A stretch of 11,574 nt of DNA from Calditrichota bacterium (lineage in GTDB: Bacteria; Calditrichota; Calditrichia; RBG-13-44-9; J075), in assembly GCA_003695285.1 (NCBI GenBank), contig RFIL01000136.1:1-11574 (forward strand). Reading direction: 5' to 3'. The translations under genes and the position numbers were made by a program. Every line of letters begins with the position of its first letter. Within the stretch, counting starts at the first letter, position 1. The notes beneath the pieces were generated by a model, which searched no databases, was not told the DNA's origin, and saw nothing but the letters and a program-made list of their open reading frames with translations. This document shows, piece by piece, positions 5,818 through 11,574 of the stretch.

Positions 5818-7038
5818 CTATTTAATTGGGTTAAAATTATTTACTTTTCGGGCATCCGTGGGTTGTGTGCGAATCAATTCATGGTGTAATCTGGAGATGG
5901 ATTCCTCCAGGTGTCCCTCCGGTAAAATCCAGGAGATTCGGAATTCGGATACCTGAAGCATTTCAGGGGTAATGTGGAGATTCTCCAGAGCTCGGAATAC
6001 CTGAAACGCTGCCCGGGAGTTAAAGTTTAACCCGGTGCCTATAATCCCGATAATACCAACCTTTTTCTCCTCTTCCAGGGTAAAATTTGATGGAGATTGG
6101 TCCAAAAAATTTTTCACTGCTTTCCAATGCCGTTCCTGAAATACCAGTTCCAGAGAATTGGGCTGCATAATATAGGACTGCACTTTGATTTTTCCGGAAG
6201 CAAGGAATTGATTTAGTTTGTTTTTGAAAGAAAAATCAGTTGAATGGAGTTTCAGATAGATCATATCCTTTTGTCCGACAATGCCACTAATGGCGGCACT
6301 GTCATGTTTCTTGTCAGTGATGATAGTCCCGATCTCTCCGGTGAAACTGGAACCCACGGCCACTTTCACATTATACCGTCGAGCTGTTTCCACGGATTCG
6401 GGCTTTAAAACCCCGGCGCCCAGATTGGCCATTTCAATCATTTCATCATAAGTAATCTCATGGTTTAATCGGGTATCCGGTACCAGACGTGGCTCTGAAA
6501 CAAATACACCATCCACATCCTTCATAATTTCGCAACGATCAGCCTGAAGGGCAGCAGCGAGCGCAATAGCTGTGGTATCGGAACCCCCTCTTCCCAGGGT
6601 GGTAATTTCTTTGTTGATGCTAACTCCCTGAAAACCCGCTACAATCACGATTTTTCCATTATTTAGCGCTTCCCTTATCCGTAACCCCTTTACTTCCAGA
6701 ATGCGAGCTTCGGTATGGTGATTATCCGTGATAATTCCCACCTGAGAGCCGGTAAATGAAATGGCTTCATCTCCCAACTCATGAATGGCCATGGCCAGCA
6801 GAGCAATGGAAATCCGTTCCCCCACAGAAAGAAGCATGTCCATTTCTCGTTCGGGGGGACGGGAAGATACCTGATGAGCCAGTTCCACCAGATGATCCGT
6901 GGTCTCACCCATGGCGGAGACCACCACCACCAGTTGATTTCCTCTCCGATGTTCTTCCACTATTCGACGGGCGACGCGCTTTAAACTTTCCGGATCCTTG
7001 ACCGAACTACCGCCGTATTTTTGAACGATTAATGCCAT
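5818..7038 (-). CDS. lysC: Aspartate kinase (aspartokinase)
   Basis: It phosphorylates L-aspartate with ATP, the committed step toward diaminopimelate, lysine, threonine and methionine. The 406-residue length is that of monofunctional aspartokinases. The N-terminal amino-acid-kinase domain has VQKYGGSSV (5-13), SVGERISIALLA (71-82) and TTLGRGGSDTTA (146-157), covering substrate and nucleotide binding. The usual ADPR is SEPR (181-184). The usual LHPRAVE is LKPESVE (211-217), so the customary arginine is glutamate. The C-terminal ACT region (about 258-395) keeps a recognisable second ACT (IIGIIGTGL...LQVSEFRISWIL). The first ACT (YLKLHSTDFSF onward) is poorly conserved, so lysine or threonine feedback binding may differ. 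It starts 21 bases after dapA with a weak GAG ribosome-binding site and is clearly co-transcribed with it. Confidence 0.95.
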   Translation of the reverse strand: MALIVQKYGGSSVKDPESLKRVARRIVEEHRRGNQLVVVVSAMGETTDHLVELAHQVSSRPPEREMDMLLSVGERISIALLAMAIHELGDEAISFTGSQVGIITDNHHTEARILEVKGLRIREALNNGKIVIVAGFQGVSINKEITTLGRGGSDTTAIALAAALQADRCEIMKDVDGVFVSEPRLVPDTRLNHEITYDEMIEMANLGAGVLKPESVETARRYNVKVAVGSSFTGEIGTIITDKKHDSAAISGIVGQKDMIYLKLHSTDFSFKNKLNQFLASGKIKVQSYIMQPNSLELVFQERHWKAVKNFLDQSPSNFTLEEEKKVGIIGIIGTGLNFNSRAAFQVFRALENLHITPEMLQVSEFRISWILPEGHLEESISRLHHELIRTQPTDARKVNNFNPIK

Positions 7039-7059
7039 TGTCGTCTCATCTGATAGTAA

Positions 7060-7935
7060 TTACAATAACCCTGCTTCAATTAACGTTGCTTTTAATTTCT
7101 CCTTGTTGGATTCACTCATTTCACACAATGGAAGTCGGAAACCACCTACTTCCATGCCCAACATATTCATTGCTGTTTTTACCGGGATGGGATTGGTTTC
7201 CAGAAACATGGCATTATTCAGAGGTTCCAATTCATGGTGAATAGAAAGTGCGATCTCATATTTCCCTTCAAAATAAGCATCGATCATCGCATTAACGCGA
7301 TCCGGAACAATGTTGGCTGTTACGGAAATAGTTCCTTTTCCTCCCACGGATAAGATGGGGAGGGTTAAATTATCGTCTCCGGAAAGGATGGTGATTTTGT
7401 CACCGCAACGAAGATGGATTTCAGATATCTGTCCCAAATTTCCCGAAGCCTCCTTGATAGCTACAATGTTTTCGTGTTCCGCCAGCCGCTCGACGGTGGC
7501 AGGGAGAATATTTACACTGGTGCGACCGGGAACATTATAGACCACCACCGGAAGCCCCCCTTTTTCGGCGATCTCTATGTAGTGACGATACAAACCTTCC
7601 TGAGTGGGTTTGTTATAATAAGGAGCAACCACCAGTGCAGCATTTACTCCAATTTCTCGCGCTTTACGAGTCAGCTCAACGGCTTTCGCAGTGTTGTTAC
7701 CCCCGGTTCCGGCGATGACAGGAATTTTACCATTGGCTTCATCAACCACGATCTCAAACAAGCGGATTTTTTCTTCTTCAGAGAGAGTCGGTGATTCTCC
7801 GGTCGTACCGGCCGGCACAATGGCATGGCTCCCTTTTTCAATGTGAAATCGAACCAGATCCCGTACCTTCTCTTCATTTAGTTCTCCGGAAGGGGTAAAT
7901 GGGGTCACCAGGGCAGGAATAGCTCCCGAAAACAT
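7060..7935 (-). CDS. dapA: 4-hydroxy-tetrahydrodipicolinate synthase
   Basis: It condenses pyruvate with aspartate semialdehyde, the first step specific to diaminopimelate and lysine. The 291-residue TIM-barrel protein has all key residues at the E. coli positions. These are Thr44-Thr45 in PAGTTGESPTL, Tyr107 in APYYNKP, Tyr133 and Arg138 in YNVPGRTS, and the Schiff-base Lys161 in AIKEASGN. The start is secure: GGAGG lies 7 bases before the ATG at 7935. It is the first gene of the minus-strand unit dapA-lysC-rnhB-RDD, driven by the promoter at 7982-8010. The leader of about 40 bases is too short for a lysine riboswitch. Confidence 0.97.
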   Translation of the reverse strand: MFSGAIPALVTPFTPSGELNEEKVRDLVRFHIEKGSHAIVPAGTTGESPTLSEEEKIRLFEIVVDEANGKIPVIAGTGGNNTAKAVELTRKAREIGVNAALVVAPYYNKPTQEGLYRHYIEIAEKGGLPVVVYNVPGRTSVNILPATVERLAEHENIVAIKEASGNLGQISEIHLRCGDKITILSGDDNLTLPILSVGGKGTISVTANIVPDRVNAMIDAYFEGKYEIALSIHHELEPLNNAMFLETNPIPVKTAMNMLGMEVGGFRLPLCEMSESNKEKLKATLIEAGLL

Positions 7936-7964
7936 GATGTATCCTCCATGTTACACAGTTTGTT

Positions 7965-7985
7965 AATTCATAAGTTAAATGAATT
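7965..7985. promoter_or_regulatory. Candidate operator: 7-base inverted repeat over the dapA start point
   Basis: AATTCAT (7965-7971) and ATGAATT (7979-7985) are a perfect inverted repeat with a 7-base spacer. It overlaps the -10 box of the dapA promoter and the expected transcription start near 7975. A regulator bound here would block polymerase. The sequence is A/T-rich, so chance symmetry is possible. No regulator gene is in the window. Confidence 0.35.
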
Positions 7986-8010
7986 TACATGGAGCGGGTT
8001 GATTTGTCAA
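7982..8010 (-). promoter_or_regulatory. Sigma70-type promoter of the dapA-lysC unit
   Basis: On the minus strand a perfect -35 box TTGACA (8005-8010) is followed after exactly 17 bases by TAAATT (7982-7987), a four-of-six -10 box. Transcription would start near 7975, giving a leader of about 40 bases that ends in GGAGG and the dapA ATG. It lies in the divergent region with the YchF-like gene. Confidence 0.75.
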
Positions 8011-8060
8011 GGGAAATGGGGAATGATAAGGTAGCGAGCAAAAGGGAATTTACAGAGCCG

Positions 8061-8089
8061 TTGGAATCAAAGTGCGGTTTTGCTAAATT
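8061..8089 (+). promoter_or_regulatory. Extended -10 promoter of the YchF-like gene
   Basis: TTGGAA (8061-8066), a 17-base spacer and TAAATT (8084-8089) form the promoter. TG at 8081-8082 sits one base before the -10 box, making an extended -10. The -10 hexamer is identical to that of the divergent dapA promoter. The leader is about 30 bases and ends in AAAGGA, 6 bases before the ATG at 8125. Confidence 0.6.
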
Positions 8090-8124
8090 CAAACCTGAAT
8101 GAATGATTAGATAAAGGAACATAT

Positions 8125-9207
8125 ATGGAAGTAGGTATTGTCGGATTACCGGTCTCCGGAAAAACCACACTTTTTTCCACACTGACCGGGCAAAAGGTTG
8201 AGATGGGTTATGGTGGTGCCGGTAAAGTCGAAGTTCACAGAGGTGTGGTCAAAGTACCCGATGAACGCCTCGATCGTTTAACAGAAATTTTCAACCCCAG
8301 GAAGAAGGTACCGGCAACCATCGAGTATATCGAAGTGGGTGGGCTGGACAAAGAACAGAAAGATGCTCAGGGATTTGATCCCCAATTTTTACAGGTGTTA
8401 AAAACAACCGATGCGCTCTGCGTGGTGATCCGCGCCTTCGAAGATCCAATTCTTCCCCATCCCGAAGGAAGCATCGATATTGTGCGGGATATGCAGACCA
8501 TTGAAACTGAATTTTTGCTCTCAGATCTGTCCATTGTTGAAAATCGATTAGAGCGATTGGAGAAACAGATTAAGAAAGCGCGGGAAGAGCACCTCACCCG
8601 GGAACTGGAACTGATGCAACGCTGTCATGCGCATCTGGAACAGGAACGACCTTTGAGAGAGATGGAGTTTACCGAACAGGAAGCATTGATTTTAAGGGGG
8701 TATCAGTTTCTGTCTGCTAAACCGCTGGTGGTAGTGATCAACATTGATGAAAAGGACATTCCCAGAAGCGAAGAGTTTTTAACCTTACTTCCTGAGAAAA
8801 CCGGGGTAAAAGTCATTGCCCTCTCCGCTCGGGTAGAACTGGAGATCAGTCAGTTGCCGGAGGAGGAGCGAAAAATTTTCCTGGAGGACATGGGAATAAC
8901 AGAGCCAGCATTGAATAAACTAATTCGAACGTCTTATGAACTGCTGGGTTTAATATCGTTTTTTACTGTTGGGGAGGATGAGTGTCGCGCCTGGACGATT
9001 CGCAAAGGAACACCGGCGGTAAGGGCTGCCGGAGTCATTCATACCGATCTGGAAAGGGGCTTTATCCGGGCGGAAGTCGTGCATTATGATGATTTTATCC
9101 GGTTAGGTAGTCTTGCCAAATGTCGGGAACAAGGGGTGCTGCGGCTGGAAGGTAAAAACTATGTGGTTCAGGATGGGGATATTATCACGGTACGATTTAA
9201 TGTTTAG
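8125..9207 (+). CDS. YchF/OLA1-like P-loop ATPase (DUF933/TGS type), divergent variant
   Basis: This 360-residue protein has the domain order of YchF/OLA1: an Obg-type nucleotide-binding domain, a helical coiled-coil insertion (about 130-195) and a C-terminal TGS-like DUF933 domain (about 275-360). The end GKNYVVQDGDIITVRFNV is typical. The P-loop is GLPVSGKTT (7-15) instead of the usual GLPNVGKST. The switch II region IEYIEVGGLDKEQ (67-79) replaces the usual VDIAGLVKGAS. The base-recognition motif is NIDE (206-209), resembling the NxxE of YchF, which favours ATP over GTP. Bacterial YchF binds ribosomes and responds to oxidative stress; this diverged copy may have another role, so I do not assign ychF. 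Start: AAAGGA lies 6 bases upstream. It stands alone between its own promoter and terminator. Confidence 0.85.
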   Translation: MEVGIVGLPVSGKTTLFSTLTGQKVEMGYGGAGKVEVHRGVVKVPDERLDRLTEIFNPRKKVPATIEYIEVGGLDKEQKDAQGFDPQFLQVLKTTDALCVVIRAFEDPILPHPEGSIDIVRDMQTIETEFLLSDLSIVENRLERLEKQIKKAREEHLTRELELMQRCHAHLEQERPLREMEFTEQEALILRGYQFLSAKPLVVVINIDEKDIPRSEEFLTLLPEKTGVKVIALSARVELEISQLPEEERKIFLEDMGITEPALNKLIRTSYELLGLISFFTVGEDECRAWTIRKGTPAVRAAGVIHTDLERGFIRAEVVHYDDFIRLGSLAKCREQGVLRLEGKNYVVQDGDIITVRFNV

Positions 9208-9211
9208 TTCG

Positions 9212-9244
9212 GTGTTTAAGCTATAGCGATAAAACACGTTTTTT
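9212..9244 (+). terminator. Probable intrinsic terminator of the YchF-like gene
   Basis: GTGTTTA (9212-9218) pairs with TAAAACAC (9230-9237) with one bulged A. The loop contains the short palindrome GCTATAGC, and GTTTTTT follows at 9238-9244. It begins 5 bases after the stop codon. The stem is A/T-rich, so efficiency may be modest. Confidence 0.55.
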
Positions 9245-9281
9245 AAAGACAATTTGGTTGAGTTTTTGATTTGTTGAGTAC

Positions 9282-9295
9282 CCTCGGTATCGAGG
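9282..9295. other. Short GC-rich hairpin ahead of the RND exporter gene
   Basis: CCTCG (9282-9286) and CGAGG (9291-9295) are a perfect 5-base inverted repeat with a GTAT loop, in the 99 bases between the terminator and the exporter start. There is no T-run after it, so it is not a terminator. It could be an operator half-site pair or leader structure. I saw no convincing -35/-10 pair for the exporter in this gap. Confidence 0.25.
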
Positions 9296-9343
9296 TTCCA
9301 GGGGCTAAAGGTTTTGAGCGAATGTAGATTCTGGAGGCAGGAA

Positions 9344-11574
9344 ATGTTCAGACTCACCCAATTAGTTGTGAAGTTTCCCAAAAGTACCATTTTTTTAACT
9401 CTCCTCTGTACGCTGTTATTGGGATATCAAATTCGTCACATTAAAGTTGATCCGGATATCACCTCTTCCCTTCCTCAAAAAATACCGGCAAAATTGTTAT
9501 ATGATCGGATGAATGAGATTTTTCCCAGTCGCGATATGGTACTCATAGCGCTGGAAAGCGATTCTCTTTTTTCCAGAGAAGTGTTGCAACTCATCTTCCA
9601 GATAACTTCCCACCTGGAGGATTTACCCAATGTCTATTCAGTGATGAGCCCTACCAACATCCGCCTGATTCGGGGTAGTGAAGAGGGGATGGAAGTACGG
9701 GAAATTCTTACCCAACCCCCGGAAACTCCTGAGGAAATCGCTTCCTATCGATACACTTTATTCCACAGCGATCTACCCATCGAAAACATCATTTCTGAAG
9801 ACCGGACCATGGCCGGGATAATGGTCTTTTTGAAAAATACGGTGAAACCGGAAGATGCAGCGAAAGAAATTCTGGACTATCTGAATACTCTGGAAACCGA
9901 TGCCAACATATATGTGACCGGAAAACCGGTATTAACCCTCTATCTGGGGAGGGGGATGGCTCGTGATATGGGCATTCTTTTCCCGATGGTCATCGTTTTA
10001 ATCATGGTCATTCTCTGGTTTAGTTTCCGCAGCCTGCGGGGAGTCTTTCTGCCTTTAAGCGTGGTGGTTTTCAGTGTGATCGGAACCATCGGAATTATGG
10101 CGTTGCTGGGTGTTCCCATCAGCCACTCCACCAACATGCTCCCCATTCTGCTGGCTTCAATTGCTGTGGCAGATGGCATTCATATTTTGAATCATTACTA
10201 TCATCGAGCCCATAAATTTAATGAATCCATTCCTCTGATTCTGGAAGTGATGAAAGATTTAAACCCGCCGGTGATAATTACCTCGGTCACCACTGCTTGT
10301 GGATTCCTGGCTTTGAATGCGTCAAATATTGGCTCCATTGGCGAATTGGGGATTTTTACATCCATTGGGGTTCTGATAGCCATGGTATATTCGTTAACCT
10401 TCATCCCGGCAGTCCTGTCCATCCTGAAAATTCCACGAAAAGTAGTGACCCGGAAGCAAGAAGGGTATTTATTATCAGCAGCAACGGCTTATGGGGAGTT
10501 TTTGGTGAGACACAAGCAGTCGTTAATGATCGCGATCGGGTTAATTATTGTGGTCTCAATCCTTGGATTTCCCCAGATTCAACTGGAAAATAACACGGTT
10601 AGCTTTTTCCCGGAGGATCATCCCGCTAGAATTCATCATGAGAAGATTAATCAACATTTTGCCGGAACCACTTTTCTCACCGTTATGGTGGAGGGGGATA
10701 GTGCCAACTTTATTAAGGAGCCACAAGTATTACAGACCATGGTGAAGGTGGAACAATTTCTAAAAACCCTTCCTCATGTGGGAGCAACGATTTCTCTGGC
10801 GGATTATGTGCGTCGTATGAACACGGTTCTCCATGCGGTTAATCCGGCTTATGACAGTATTCCAGGAGATACGGTGGTAGAACAAACCACGGAATGGGTC
10901 AATGAGGGAGGGAAATGGGTTGAAAAGCCGGTCACATTTAAGGTGTCCGGAAGAGAACTCATCGCCCAGTATTTGCAATTGTATGAGATGTCCGGTAAAC
11001 CGGAAGATTTAGCCAATCTGGTTAATTATAATTATCAAATTGCGAGAATTAATGCTTTCATCGATACCGGTTCCAATAATGTTCTTCGGGAAATCGATCG
11101 CAGTGTCCGGAGATTTATCAAAGAAAATTTCCCCTGGATCAAGATGGAGCTTACCGGAACTTCTGCGCTTTTTCTGGCCATCAATGATCTCGTGGTTTCC
11201 GGACAATTCCTCAGCATCCTGGTTTCCTTACTGCTGGTGACGATAGTGACATCCATCCTGTTTCGCTCAGTCAAAATCGGTTTAATGAACATTATTCCTC
11301 TCTTCTTTGCAATGGTCTTTAATTTTGGCTTTATGGGATGGGGGAATGTCTATTTAAATATTGTAACCATGTTAACATCGTCAATTGCCATTGGGGTTGG
11401 AGTTGATTACGCAGTACACTTTATATATCGGTATCGAAAGGAGCTAAAGGAAAAAACTCCGGAGAATGCTGCACGTACCACTCTGATTGAAGCAGGGATT
11501 CCTATTGTGCTGAATGCCTTGACTGTGGGATTGGGATTTGCGGTGTTAATGTTTTCCACCTTTGGGGGGGTACA
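9344..11574 (+). CDS. RND/MMPL-family exporter, 3' end beyond the window
   Basis: The frame from the ATG at 9344 is open to the right edge, giving 743 residues without a stop. GGAGG at 9333-9337 lies 6 bases upstream. The architecture is the duplicated RND fold. Helix 1 is at about 11-30, with a large periplasmic loop to about 203. A helix bundle follows at about 206-360, containing SIAVADGIHILNHY (Asp277, His280). Helix 7 is at about 393-411, a second periplasmic loop runs to about 618, and a second bundle follows with SSIAIGVGVDYAVHF (Asp688, His692). These paired Asp motifs are the proton-relay signature of the predicted RND exporters (COG1033), which lack the membrane-fusion-protein dependence typical of AcrB. 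Substrate is unknown; lipids or hydrophobic compounds are common in the superfamily. Probably only the last helix or two are missing. Confidence 0.9.
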   Translation, partial: MFRLTQLVVKFPKSTIFLTLLCTLLLGYQIRHIKVDPDITSSLPQKIPAKLLYDRMNEIFPSRDMVLIALESDSLFSREVLQLIFQITSHLEDLPNVYSVMSPTNIRLIRGSEEGMEVREILTQPPETPEEIASYRYTLFHSDLPIENIISEDRTMAGIMVFLKNTVKPEDAAKEILDYLNTLETDANIYVTGKPVLTLYLGRGMARDMGILFPMVIVLIMVILWFSFRSLRGVFLPLSVVVFSVIGTIGIMALLGVPISHSTNMLPILLASIAVADGIHILNHYYHRAHKFNESIPLILEVMKDLNPPVIITSVTTACGFLALNASNIGSIGELGIFTSIGVLIAMVYSLTFIPAVLSILKIPRKVVTRKQEGYLLSAATAYGEFLVRHKQSLMIAIGLIIVVSILGFPQIQLENNTVSFFPEDHPARIHHEKINQHFAGTTFLTVMVEGDSANFIKEPQVLQTMVKVEQFLKTLPHVGATISLADYVRRMNTVLHAVNPAYDSIPGDTVVEQTTEWVNEGGKWVEKPVTFKVSGRELIAQYLQLYEMSGKPEDLANLVNYNYQIARINAFIDTGSNNVLREIDRSVRRFIKENFPWIKMELTGTSALFLAINDLVVSGQFLSILVSLLLVTIVTSILFRSVKIGLMNIIPLFFAMVFNFGFMGWGNVYLNIVTMLTSSIAIGVGVDYAVHFIYRYRKELKEKTPENAARTTLIEAGIPIVLNALTVGLGFAVLMFSTFGGV

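Noticed and set aside
7936..7975. Lysine riboswitch upstream of dapA
   Set aside because: The predicted leader is only about 40 bases, far shorter than the L-box aptamer, and no aptamer-like helices are visible.
10297..10593. Plus-strand open frame of 98 codons
   Set aside because: It is an out-of-frame shadow inside the RND exporter reading frame, which continues unbroken through the whole region.

Overview
The window looks like chromosomal DNA from a Gram-negative bacterium. Evidence for a diderm cell is a lipoprotein with a CsgG/FlgO-like periplasmic domain and an RND-family exporter. Base composition is moderate, a little below half G+C by eye. The combination of a free-standing 168-residue biotin carrier, a biotin carboxylase of about 500 residues and a YchF-like ATPase with an altered P-loop is compatible with a deep-branching lineage such as Calditrichota, KSB1 or Marinimicrobia. 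That placement is a weak inference; no rRNA or tRNA is present to fix taxonomy.

Layout. From 1 to 135 there may be the C-terminal tail of a plus-strand gene that converges on a minus-strand lipoprotein gene (196-1353). From 1542 to 7935 there are eight minus-strand genes. In transcription order they are dapA, lysC, rnhB, an RDD-family membrane protein, a small cysteine-containing protein of unknown function, a degenerate HisI-like protein, a biotin carboxylase and a biotin carrier protein. A strong sigma70-type promoter lies upstream of dapA. A second candidate promoter and a long hairpin at 4458-4531 probably divide the block into an upstream unit (dapA-lysC-rnhB-RDD) and a downstream unit (unknown, HisI-like, biotin carboxylase, biotin carrier). 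From 8125 the strand switches: a YchF-like ATPase gene is read divergently from its own extended -10 promoter and ends in an apparent intrinsic terminator. A large RND/MMPL exporter gene then starts at 9344 and runs off the right edge without a stop codon.

How the genes fit together. dapA and lysC catalyse early steps of the aspartate-to-diaminopimelate/lysine route. The biotin carboxylase and carrier are two thirds of an acyl-CoA carboxylase; its carboxyltransferase is not in the window. RNase HII removes ribonucleotides from DNA. The most unusual element is the HisI-like gene. It keeps the fold signature of phosphoribosyl-AMP cyclohydrolase but has lost the recognisable metal-ligand motifs, and it overlaps the start of the biotin carboxylase gene. 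It is probably a repurposed non-enzymatic protein, translationally coupled to carboxylase production. Beside it lies a small protein with four regularly spaced cysteines that I cannot assign to a family. No mobile element, CRISPR array, tRNA or rRNA was seen.
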